Assembly: GCA_947177085.1 (NCBI GenBank)
Contig: CAMWTD010000035.1
Span: 1 to 14,108, forward strand
Direction: 5' to 3'
Length of the DNA: 14,108 bases
From: an uncultured Desulfovibrio sp.
Lineage (GTDB): Bacteria > Desulfobacterota > Desulfovibrionia > Desulfovibrionales > Desulfovibrionaceae
The position numbers and the translations under genes were made by a program. Positions 7,195-13,304 of the stretch are shown here, piece after piece. The notes beneath the pieces were generated by a model. It did no database searches. It was not told where the DNA came from and saw only the letters and a program-made list of their open reading frames with translations. Within the stretch, counting starts at the first letter, position 1. Every line of letters starts with the position of its first letter.

Positions 7195-7223
7195 CGCATA
7201 TCAGAGACAGCGCCGCTTGTCAT
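7195..7223 (-). promoter_or_regulatory. Candidate sigma-70 promoter of the glycerate kinase operon
   Basis: On the minus strand ATGACA (7218-7223) is followed after 17 bases by TATGCG (7195-7200). The -35 matches 5 of 6 and the -10 only 3 of 6. It lies about 34 bases upstream of the kinase start in the divergent intergenic region and is the best candidate I can see there for the long minus-strand run. Confidence 0.45.
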
Positions 7224-7272
7224 GGGACCTTCCGTGCCGCCCTCTGCGTGGACGCCGAGCCGTGCCACAGGC

Positions 7273-7301
7273 TTGGAATTTCCTTCCGGGTGGACTATCC
7301 T
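7273..7301 (+). promoter_or_regulatory. Candidate sigma-70 promoter of the HAD phosphatase gene
   Basis: TTGGAA (7273-7278), 17 bases, then TATCCT (7296-7301): each box matches the consensus at 4 of 6 positions with ideal spacing. It lies about 40 bases upstream of the ATG at 7344. The remainder of the 182-base divergent region (7162-7343) shows no open frame with gene character. Confidence 0.45.
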
Positions 7302-7343
7302 CTCTGCGGACGCGCCGCCATATCATTCTGACAGGAGTCCCGC

Positions 7344-8018
7344 ATGGATGCCGCTTTTTTCGACCTCGACGGAACGCTGCTGGACACGCTGGCCGACATC
7401 GGCAGCGCCTGTAACCGAATGCTGGCGGCCCACGGCTTTCCGCAACATGCCGTCCCCGCTTATGCGACCATGGTGGGCAACGGCTTTACGCGCACTGTGG
7501 AACGCGCGCTCCCCGAGGCCGTGCTTGCCGCGCTTTCCCCCAGGGAACTGGAGGAACTGACAGCCGAAGCGCGCGCCCAGTATGCCGCGCATCTCTACGA
7601 TCATACCGCGCCCTATGCGGGGATGCCGGAAGCACTGACGGAACTGGCGGAAAAGGGCGTGGTCCTCGCGGTGCTTTCCAACAAGCCCGATGCCTGGACA
7701 GAACCCATCATCCGCCACTTTTTCCCGGAAATTCCCTTTGCGCTCATCCGCGGAGCCCGCTCCGACCTGCCCCTCAAGCCCGACCCGCGCGTGCCGCGCG
7801 CCATGCTGGACGAACTGGACCTGGAATCCGGCCGCTGCGCCTATGTGGGCGACTCTGATGTGGATATGCTGACCGCGCGCAATGCGGGCATGATCCCCGT
7901 GGGCGCGGCCTGGGGCTTTCGCGGCGCGGCTGAACTGCGCGCCGCAGGTGCGCGCCTGCTGGCCGGGCGCCCAGCGGAACTTCCTGAACTCCTGTCGCCG
8001 CCCTGTGCGGAGAAGTGA
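7344..8018 (+). CDS. gph: HAD-family hydrolase, phosphoglycolate phosphatase-like
   Basis: A 224-residue HAD phosphatase with all four motifs: DLDGTLLDT (7-15, nucleophile Asp7 and acid/base Asp9), VLSNKPD (110-116, Ser112), LKPDP (144-148, Lys145) and GDSDVDM (169-175, Asp170 and Asp174). An alpha-helical cap (about 15-90) lies between motif I and II, as in the Gph/PGMB type. Gph removes phosphate from 2-phosphoglycolate, a by-product of DNA repair and side reactions. Many close HAD relatives act on other sugar phosphates, so the substrate is an inference. ATG at 7344 follows CAGGAG at good spacing. It is divergent from glycerate kinase, which supports a link to C2/C3 acid metabolism. The ferredoxin-like gene begins only seven bases after its stop, so the two are probably cotranscribed. 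Confidence 0.85.
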   Translation: MDAAFFDLDGTLLDTLADIGSACNRMLAAHGFPQHAVPAYATMVGNGFTRTVERALPEAVLAALSPRELEELTAEARAQYAAHLYDHTAPYAGMPEALTELAEKGVVLAVLSNKPDAWTEPIIRHFFPEIPFALIRGARSDLPLKPDPRVPRAMLDELDLESGRCAYVGDSDVDMLTARNAGMIPVGAAWGFRGAAELRAAGARLLAGRPAELPELLSPPCAEK

Positions 8019-8025
8019 GGTAGAC

Positions 8026-8748
8026 ATGCTTCGGCCCATCATTGAAATCGATGAGGAAAAGTGCAACGGCTGCGGCAAGTGCATCCTTGACTGCGCCGAA
8101 GGCGCGCTCGCCATTGTGGACGGCAAGGCGCGCCTTATCAGTGACGTGTATTGCGACGGCCTCGGGGCCTGCCTCAACTGCCCGCAGGGCGCGCTGACTC
8201 TTACCATGCGGGAGGCCGCGCCCTTTGACGAGGCCGCGGCGCTGGCCGCCAAGGAAAAGCGCGAAGCCGCGGGCGGCAAGGCGTGTGCACCCGGCGGCTC
8301 GTGCCCGGGGAGCGCCGCCCGCACGCTCAAGCCCCTGAGTCCCTTGGGGGGCGCGCAGGTCGCACCGGCACACTCGCCTGAAGCGGGCACGGTCATCGCG
8401 CACCTGCCGTCATGGCCGGTCAAGCTGGCCCTTGCGCCCTCCTCGGCTTCCTTCCTGCGCGGAGCGCGCCTCCTGCTCACGGCCGATTGCGCGGCTCTTT
8501 CCCTGCCTGACCTGCACGCCCATTGGCTTATCGGCCACATCCCGCTGCTCGCCTGCCCCAAGCTGGAAAGCCATGACCTTATCCGGGAGCGCCTCGAGAA
8601 TATACTCAGGGAGGGCGCACCGGCCGCCATCACCGTGCTGCGCATGAGCGTGCCCTGCTGCGGGGCGCTCGCACGCCTCACGGAACAGGCCATCGCCACG
8701 ATGGGCAGCAAGGTCCCGCTCAAGATCTATACGGTGGAGCTGCCCTGA
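8026..8748 (+). CDS. 4Fe-4S ferredoxin-domain protein with C-terminal Cys-rich domain, 240 aa
   Basis: A soluble iron-sulfur protein. The N-terminal domain has a classical cluster motif CNGCGKCILDC (Cys13, 16, 19, 23) followed by a second, degenerate one, CDGLGACLNCP (Cys43, 49, 52). A linker rich in Ala and Lys leads to Cys87 and Cys93, and the C-terminal half contains LPSWPVKLALAPSSASFL (127-144), LLLTADC (149-155), LLACPKLES (174-182) and VLRMSVPCCGAL (204-215). This layout is that of a family of anaerobe proteins annotated only as 4Fe-4S binding proteins; I recall their second motif as C-x5-C-x3-CP, whereas here it is C-x5-C-x2-CP. Function is not established; the paired Cys in VPCCG suggests redox or extra cluster chemistry. 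ATG at 8026 is preceded by GAGG. It follows the phosphatase gene by seven bases. Confidence 0.85.
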   Translation: MLRPIIEIDEEKCNGCGKCILDCAEGALAIVDGKARLISDVYCDGLGACLNCPQGALTLTMREAAPFDEAAALAAKEKREAAGGKACAPGGSCPGSAARTLKPLSPLGGAQVAPAHSPEAGTVIAHLPSWPVKLALAPSSASFLRGARLLLTADCAALSLPDLHAHWLIGHIPLLACPKLESHDLIRERLENILREGAPAAITVLRMSVPCCGALARLTEQAIATMGSKVPLKIYTVELP

Positions 8749-8767
8749 GACACCCCTTCGGGCCGAC

Positions 8768-8788
8768 GCCGTCCCAATCTGGGGCGGC
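8768..8788 (+). terminator. Hairpin after ferredoxin gene (weak terminator candidate)
   Basis: GCCGTCCC (8768-8775) pairs with GGGGCGGC (8781-8788) around AATCT: an 8-bp stem with one G-U pair, 20 bases after the ferredoxin stop and just before the metA promoter. There is no T-run, so termination would be inefficient or Rho-assisted. Confidence 0.35.
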
Positions 8789-8792
8789 CGCA

Positions 8793-8820
8793 TTGACAAA
8801 TCCTAGCAAAGTGCTATGTT
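8793..8820 (+). promoter_or_regulatory. Sigma-70-like promoter of the metA-rrf2-nifUS block
   Basis: TTGACA (8793-8798, perfect -35), 16-base spacer, TATGTT (8815-8820, 4 of 6). It is the best promoter in the window by sequence and sits in a locally less GC-rich stretch. Transcription would begin near 8827, leaving a leader of about 35 bases before the metA ATG at 8862. No equally good promoter is seen ahead of rrf2, nifU or nifS, so it may drive all four genes. Confidence 0.7.
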
Positions 8821-8830
8821 TTCTGGAGCC

Positions 8831-8848
8831 GCCCGGCGCAGACCGGGC
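8831..8848 (+). promoter_or_regulatory. Hairpin in metA leader next to the ribosome site
   Basis: GCCCGG (8831-8836) and CCGGGC (8843-8848) flank CGCAGA: a 6-bp all-GC stem at the start of the predicted metA transcript, ending four bases before the GGAGAGG ribosome site (8852-8858). The leader is too short for the larger SAM riboswitch classes. Whether the hairpin affects translation is unknown. Confidence 0.4.
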
Positions 8849-8861
8849 TCTGGAGAGGATG

Positions 8862-9803
8862 ATGCCCATCAAGATCCCGGCTGACCTTCCCGCCCGCGCG
8901 GCGCTCATGAGCGAAAACATCTTCGTGATGACTGACGAGCGCGCAAGCCAGCAGGACATCCGGCCGCTGGAGATCGCCATCGTCAACCTCATGCCCACCA
9001 AGATCGCCACGGAGACGCAACTTTTGCGCCTGCTGGGCAATTCCCCCATCCAGGTCAACATCACCCTGCTCAGGACGGCGGCGCATGAATCGCGCAACAC
9101 CCCCGTGCAGCACCTGGAGCGTTTCTACAAGACCTTTGCTGAGATACGCCACAGGAGCTTCGACGGCATGATCATCACCGGCGCGCCCGTGGAGCACCTG
9201 CCCTTCGAGAAGGTGGATTATTGGGACGAGCTCGTGGAGATCATGGCCTTCGCCCGCGAGCGCGTCTATTCCACGCTCTACCTGTGCTGGGCCGCGCAGG
9301 CGGCGCTCAACCATTTTTACGGCATACCCAAGTATGTGTTGCCGGAAAAGGTCTCGGGCATCTTCTGCCATGAGGTGCTCAAGCCCCAGTGCCGCCTCTT
9401 CCGGGGCTTTGACGATGAATTTCTCGCGCCGCACTCCCGTCATACGGAGGTGCGCACCGAGGATGTGGTGCGCCATCCCGAATTGCGCATCCTGGCGGAA
9501 TCCGCCGAGGCGGGCCTTGCCGTGGTGGAAAGCCGGGACCAGCGCCAGGTCTTTATGACCGGCCATCTGGAGTATGACCGCGGAACCCTTGACGCCGAAT
9601 ACCGGCGCGACCTCGCCCGCGGCGACGCCCCGCCCATCCCCCGCCACTACTATCCGGGGGATGACCCCGACGTCATGCCCTACATGACCTGGCGGGCGCA
9701 CGCGCACCTTTTTTACAGCAACTGGCTCAACTATTACGTCTATCAGGAAACGCCCTTCAGCCTCAGCGCCCTCGCCGCGCCCGACGCCGGGTCAACTTCC
9801 TGA
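8862..9803 (+). CDS. metA: Homoserine O-acyltransferase MetA, predicted acetyl-CoA type
   Basis: First committed step of methionine synthesis: acylation of the homoserine hydroxyl, cytoplasmic. 313 residues, start MPIKIPADLPA typical for MetA. The catalytic residues are all in register with the E. coli enzyme: Cys142 in LYLCWAAQAAL, His235 and Glu237 in TGHLEYD. Residue 111, in TGAPVE, is Glu; in this family Gly111 goes with succinyl-CoA and Glu111 with acetyl-CoA, so O-acetylhomoserine is the predicted product. Two ATGs are adjacent (8859, 8862); the second is chosen because GGAG at 8852-8855 is six bases before it, whereas the first abuts the ribosome site. The frame is open back to a TTG at 8793, but that is the promoter -35. 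The next gene, an Rrf2 regulator, begins 32 bases after the stop. No metB/metY/metZ partner is in the window. Confidence 0.95.
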   Translation: MPIKIPADLPARAALMSENIFVMTDERASQQDIRPLEIAIVNLMPTKIATETQLLRLLGNSPIQVNITLLRTAAHESRNTPVQHLERFYKTFAEIRHRSFDGMIITGAPVEHLPFEKVDYWDELVEIMAFARERVYSTLYLCWAAQAALNHFYGIPKYVLPEKVSGIFCHEVLKPQCRLFRGFDDEFLAPHSRHTEVRTEDVVRHPELRILAESAEAGLAVVESRDQRQVFMTGHLEYDRGTLDAEYRRDLARGDAPPIPRHYYPGDDPDVMPYMTWRAHAHLFYSNWLNYYVYQETPFSLSALAAPDAGSTS

Positions 9804-9835
9804 AGCAGCGCCGCGCAAAGGAGACGCCCCTACCC

Positions 9836-10321
9836 ATGCGCTTTTCCACAAGAACCCGCTATGGCCTGCGCTTTTTATTGCGCCTGGCCGCCCAGCCGCC
9901 CGGCAGCCTGCTCCAGCTCGGCCAGGTTGCCCGGGAGGAGCGCATCTCTCCCGGCTATCTCGAGCAGATCGTCAGGGCGCTCAAGCCGCTCGGCATCCTC
10001 AAGGCCGTGCGCGGCACGGGCGGCGGCTATGCCTTGGCGCGGCCGGCCTCCGAAATCAATATGGAAGATGTTTTCCTGCACCTGGAAGGCGAGATAGCGC
10101 CCGTGCGCTGCCTCACCACCAAGAAGCCCTGCACCCACGAGGGCCAGTGCTCCACGCGGGCCTTCTGGCAGGCGCTGGACAGGCACATGCGCGAATTTTT
10201 GCGCCACTGCACCTTGCAGGAAATGAGCGAACAGTGCAACAATACCCCGGGCGCAGCATCGGCCCGCGCAGGCGGCCAACGCCCCATTCCAGGAGGATCA
10301 TCCTATGTGGAACTACACTGA
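9836..10321 (+). CDS. Rrf2/IscR-family transcriptional regulator with [2Fe-2S] cysteines
   Basis: A 161-residue winged-helix regulator. It begins MRFSTRTRYGLRFLLRLA, the family's standard start, continues with ISPGYLEQIVRALKPLGILK (recognition region, about 37-56) and the wing VRGTGGGYALARP (58-70). Cys92, Cys99 and Cys105 (RCLTTKKPCTHEGQC) match the three-cysteine cluster site of IscR-type proteins, whose spacing in E. coli is 92/98/104. IscR senses Fe-S cluster status and represses cluster-assembly genes. The gene overlaps nifU by 17 bases, so it very likely controls the nifU-nifS pair. The ribosome site AAAGGAG (9817-9823) is 12 bases from the ATG, longer than usual, so translation may be weak. 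A 25-residue Gly/Ala/Pro tail follows the cluster region. I see no clear promoter in the 32 bases after metA. Confidence 0.92.
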   Translation: MRFSTRTRYGLRFLLRLAAQPPGSLLQLGQVAREERISPGYLEQIVRALKPLGILKAVRGTGGGYALARPASEINMEDVFLHLEGEIAPVRCLTTKKPCTHEGQCSTRAFWQALDRHMREFLRHCTLQEMSEQCNNTPGAASARAGGQRPIPGGSSYVELH

Positions 10322-11141
10322 AGCCGTCCATGACCACTTCCTGCATCCGCACAATGCGGGGCCCCTCGCCGACGCCAACGCCATCGGCGAAGTGGGCAGC
10401 CTCGCCTGTGGCGACGCGCTCAAGCTCTATCTCAAGATCAATGACAAGGACGTCATCGAGGACGCCAGCTTCGAGACCTTCGGCTGTGCCAGCGCCATCG
10501 CCTCGAGCTCCGTGCTCACGGACATGATCAAGGGCATGACCGTGGACGAAGCCCTCAAGCTCACCAACAAGGACATCGCCAACGCCCTCGGGGGCCTGCC
10601 GAAGCAGAAGATGCACTGCTCGGTCATGGGCCAGGAGGCGCTGGAGGCGGCCATCCGCCAATGGAAGGGCGAGCCCGCCGTGCCGCACGCCCATGAGGAG
10701 GGCAAGCTTGTCTGCAAGTGCTTCGGCGTGACCGACGCCCAAATCATCCGCGCCATCCGCGAAAACAATCTCAAGACCGTCGAGGAAGTCACGGCGTATA
10801 CCAAGGCGGGCGGCGCGTGCGGCGAGTGCCTTGACGAAATCGCCGAGATTCTCGCTGCCGAGCTCAAGCAGAAGCCCGTGAAGGAGCTCAAGCCCCGGCC
10901 GAAGCTCACCAATGTGCAGCGGATGCAGCAGGTGCTCAAGGTCATCGACGAGGAGATCCGGCCCCAGCTTGCGGCCGACGGCGGCGACATCGAGCTCATC
11001 GACGTGGACGGCAAGCGCGTGGTCGTGTCCCTGCACGGCCGCTGCTCGCAGTGCCGCTCGAGCAACGTGACCATCGCCAACCTGGTGCAACGCCTCCTGC
11101 GCGAGCATGTGGAACCCGACATCGTGGTGGAGGAGGCCTAA
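10305..11141 (+). CDS. nifU: NifU, three-domain Fe-S cluster assembly scaffold
   Basis: Scaffold on which Fe-S clusters are built from NifS-derived sulfur. All three NifU domains are present in 278 residues. The IscU-like domain has Cys35 (ACGD), Cys61 (FGCAS) and Cys105 (KMHCSVMG). The central permanent [2Fe-2S] domain has Cys137/Cys139 (VCKCFGVT) and Cys172/Cys175 (GACGECL). The C-terminal Nfu domain has QLAADGGDIELIDVDG and Cys247/Cys250 (RCSQC). Azotobacter NifU is somewhat longer (about 310), mainly through linkers. ATG at 10305 follows AGGAGG (10291-10296) at ideal distance, inside the end of the Rrf2 gene. The bases AGGA (10291-10294) and TCCT (10301-10304) could pair weakly across the ribosome site. 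No nitrogenase genes are seen; in many anaerobes this NIF-type pair is the housekeeping system. Confidence 0.97.
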   Translation: MWNYTEAVHDHFLHPHNAGPLADANAIGEVGSLACGDALKLYLKINDKDVIEDASFETFGCASAIASSSVLTDMIKGMTVDEALKLTNKDIANALGGLPKQKMHCSVMGQEALEAAIRQWKGEPAVPHAHEEGKLVCKCFGVTDAQIIRAIRENNLKTVEEVTAYTKAGGACGECLDEIAEILAAELKQKPVKELKPRPKLTNVQRMQQVLKVIDEEIRPQLAADGGDIELIDVDGKRVVVSLHGRCSQCRSSNVTIANLVQRLLREHVEPDIVVEEA

Positions 11142-11144
11142 GCC

Positions 11145-12299
11145 ATGCAAGTCGTTTATCTGGACAACAACGCCACCACGGCCGTAGCTCCGCAAGTGCT
11201 CGAGGCCATGCTCCCCTACCTGGGGGATTTATACGGCAACCCCTCGAGCATGCACACCTTTGGCGGCCAGGTGGCCGAGGCCGTGGATACGTCGCGCGAG
11301 CAAATTGCCGCCCTGCTCGGGGCCGAGCCGGACGAGATCATCTTCACCGCTTCGGGCTCCGAGGGCGACAACACCGCCATCTGGTCGGCCCTCCAAAGCC
11401 GCCCGGAACGGCGGCACATCGTCACCACGCGCGTGGAGCACCCGGCCGTGCTCAGCGTCTGCCGCTACTGGGAGACCCAGGGCTACCGCGTGACCATGCT
11501 CGGCGTGGACAGCAAGGGCCGCCTTGACCTCGAGGAATACGCCGCCACCATCGGCGACGACACGGCCATCGTGTCCATCATGTTCGCCAACAACGAGGTG
11601 GGCAATATTTATCCCATCCAGGAAATGGCGGAACTCGCGCGGGAGCGCGGCGTCCTCTTCCATACGGACGCCGTGCAGGCCGTGGGCAAGATCCCCATCG
11701 ACCTGCACCACCTGCCGGTGGACATGCTCACCCTCTCCGGCCACAAGATCAACGCGCCCAAGGGCATCGGCGCGCTCTATGTGCGCAAGGGGGTGCGCTT
11801 CCGGCCGCTCGTTCGCGGCGGCCACCAGGAGCGCGGCCGGCGCGCGGGCACAGAAAACGTGCCCTATATCGTGGGCTTGGGCGTGGCCGCGCAACTGTGC
11901 GCGAAATTCATGCAGGAGGAGCGCGTGGATGTGGCGCGCCTGCGCGACAAGCTGGAATACGGCCTTCTGGAACGCATCCCCGAGTGCCGCGTCAATGGCG
12001 ACATCGAGCACAGGCTGCCCAACACGAGCAATATCTCGTTCAAGAATGTGGAGGGCGAAGCCATCCTGCTCATGCTCGACCGCCTGGGCATCGCGGCAAG
12101 TTCCGGTTCGGCCTGCACTTCGGGGAGCCTCGAGCCCTCGCATGTGCTGCGCGCCATGGGCGTGCCCTTCAACTATGCGCACGGCTCCATCCGCCTCTCC
12201 CTCTCCCGCTACAATACCGCGGAAGAAATCGACTATGTGCTTGACAAGTTCCCCGGCGTCATCGAGACACTGCGGGCCATTTCGCCCTTCAAGGGATAA
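11145..12299 (+). CDS. nifS: NifS cysteine desulfurase
   Basis: PLP enzyme that takes sulfur from L-cysteine (giving alanine) and hands it to NifU. 384 residues, family length about 390-400. It begins VYLDNNATT and shows YGNPSSMHTFG (30-40), FTASGSEGDNTAIW (67-80), the PLP-stacking His99 (VEHPAV), ANNEVGNIYPIQ (148-159), HTDAVQAVGK (173-182), the Schiff-base Lys201 in SGHKINAPKG (198-207), RAGTENV, and the catalytic Cys324 in SSGSACTSGSLEPSHVLRA (319-337). The catalytic loop is the long NifS/IscS (group I) type. ATG at 11145 is three bases after the nifU stop, and its ribosome site AGGAGG lies in the last codons of nifU, so the two are tightly coupled. A strong hairpin terminator follows 38 bases after the stop. 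Confidence 0.97.
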   Translation: MQVVYLDNNATTAVAPQVLEAMLPYLGDLYGNPSSMHTFGGQVAEAVDTSREQIAALLGAEPDEIIFTASGSEGDNTAIWSALQSRPERRHIVTTRVEHPAVLSVCRYWETQGYRVTMLGVDSKGRLDLEEYAATIGDDTAIVSIMFANNEVGNIYPIQEMAELARERGVLFHTDAVQAVGKIPIDLHHLPVDMLTLSGHKINAPKGIGALYVRKGVRFRPLVRGGHQERGRRAGTENVPYIVGLGVAAQLCAKFMQEERVDVARLRDKLEYGLLERIPECRVNGDIEHRLPNTSNISFKNVEGEAILLMLDRLGIAASSGSACTSGSLEPSHVLRAMGVPFNYAHGSIRLSLSRYNTAEEIDYVLDKFPGVIETLRAISPFKG

Positions 12300-12337
12300 A
12301 GGGGCCAGGTGAGTGAGTCCCCAGCGGGGCTCCGAAC

Positions 12338-12374
12338 AAAAGCCCCGGTCCGCCCATGGCTGGCCGGGGCTTTT
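12338..12374. terminator. Strong bidirectional terminator between nifS and the lipoprotein gene
   Basis: AAAAGCCCCGG (12338-12348) and CCGGGGCTTTT (12364-12374) form a perfect 11-bp stem around a 15-base loop, with A-run and T-run at the ends, so it works on both strands. It closes the metA-nifS block on the plus strand and can stop the converging mgsA-lipoprotein transcript on the minus strand. Confidence 0.9.
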
Positions 12375-12396
12375 GGGTTGCCGCTCCTGCAAATGG

Positions 12397-12433
12397 AAGA
12401 AGTCCGGGGAACTCTGTTGTCCACGGACTTCTT
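12397..12433. repeat. Second inverted repeat in the convergent gap
   Basis: AAGAAGTCCG (12397-12406) and CGGACTTCTT (12424-12433) form a perfect 10-bp stem with a 17-base loop, 62 bases before the lipoprotein stop. There is no good T-run. It may be an extra minus-strand terminator or a small dispersed repeat. The rest of the gap (12434-12494) shows nothing notable. Confidence 0.6.
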
Positions 12434-12494
12434 TGCAAGCGTTATGGAGAGGGACGACTTGCTTGAGCGAACAGCTCACAGCGTCTTTACGCGC

Positions 12495-13304
12495 TCACCT
12501 TGCCTCGGCAGCCTCTTTGCCCACATGTGCGAGACCCGTGCCATAGTCATAAATTTCCCAGTAATTGCGCGGATCTTTGGGGATCGCCCTGAACTTGCCG
12601 TTATTGTCCACAATGTACTCCACCGGCATGTTTTCAGGTGCGGGCGCGGACAGCGGCGTGCCCTGTCCCTGGATGAGCAACGCATAGGCGGCGGTTGTGC
12701 CGGATTCGGAAGGGAAGGCGCAATAGCCGCCGATGCTCAGGGTGAAGCTGTCCGCGCCGATCTCGCCGCGGGAGCCGCCCACGCTCTCACGCATGTCGCA
12801 CACCCCGCCATTGAAGCCGTAAAGATAGGCACGGGCAGTGACGATTTGCCGGGTTTCGGGATCGACATCCGCATAAAACCAGGCATTGCCGCCCGTCCCC
12901 GCCGGGCCCAGCATCCCGAAAACGCTGTTTTTGAAGGTGGAGCCGCGCTTCGCCGCACCGGGAAAAGAGGCCCGCGGCGTGGCCGTCGTCGTGTAGGGGC
13001 CAACGGAGTCCAGCGTGCCGAAAAGCCGCACCTGCCCCTGCGGAACTGGCGGGATGTCTGCCCGGGTGACGGGCTGGTCCATGACGAGGTTGAGGCTTGA
13101 GGGCGGGTTCCATGATTTGAGCGCGCCGCCTTCAAAGAAGTTTTCCACCGTCTCCTCATTGAGAACGATGGTCCCGTCAGGACCTTCCGCGCAAGCGCTG
13201 AGCAGCAGCACGAGCAGCGCGCATACCAGGAGGCGTCCCAGAGCTATGGCATGCCATTGTGCGGCAGGGCGCGTATTCCCTCTCTCAGGATGCGCAGATT
13301 TCAT
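12495..13304 (-). CDS. Predicted lipoprotein of unknown function, 269 aa
   Basis: Not a family I recognise. The N-terminus has basic residues, a hydrophobic core (ALGRLLVCALLVLLLSAC, 21-38) and a lipobox LSAC, with Cys38 as the likely lipidated residue; Ala39 at +2 would favour the outer membrane by the E. coli rule. The mature part is mixed alpha/beta-like and polar, with Gly-rich stretches (FGMLGPAGTGGNAWFYADVD, 129-148), two cysteines (Cys169 in GGVCDM, Cys195 in GGYCAF) that could form a disulfide, and a Tyr/Asp-rich end (NYWEIYDYGTGL). ATG at 13302-13304 overlaps the mgsA stop as ATGA, so translation is coupled to mgsA. It converges on nifS and ends ahead of the bidirectional terminator. 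The gene is credible; only its cell location can be predicted. Confidence 0.8.
   Translation of the reverse strand: MKSAHPERGNTRPAAQWHAIALGRLLVCALLVLLLSACAEGPDGTIVLNEETVENFFEGGALKSWNPPSSLNLVMDQPVTRADIPPVPQGQVRLFGTLDSVGPYTTTATPRASFPGAAKRGSTFKNSVFGMLGPAGTGGNAWFYADVDPETRQIVTARAYLYGFNGGVCDMRESVGGSRGEIGADSFTLSIGGYCAFPSESGTTAAYALLIQGQGTPLSAPAPENMPVEYIVDNNGKFRAIPKDPRNYWEIYDYGTGLAHVGKEAAEAR

Noticed and set aside
5344..7560. 738-codon plus-strand open frame.
   Set aside because: It is antisense to glycerate kinase and the membrane protein gene and runs through the divergent promoter region; composition is that of a shadow frame.
7323..8723. 466-codon minus-strand open frame.
   Set aside because: It is antisense to the HAD and ferredoxin genes, both of which have complete catalytic or cluster motifs.
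8749..8861. SAM riboswitch upstream of metA.
   Set aside because: The predicted leader is only about 35 bases and shows no layout I recognise from known SAM riboswitch classes.
10113..12479. Long minus-strand open frames opposite nifU and nifS, with His/Gly-rich translations.
   Set aside because: They mirror strongly conserved coding sequence on the plus strand and have no recognisable domain.
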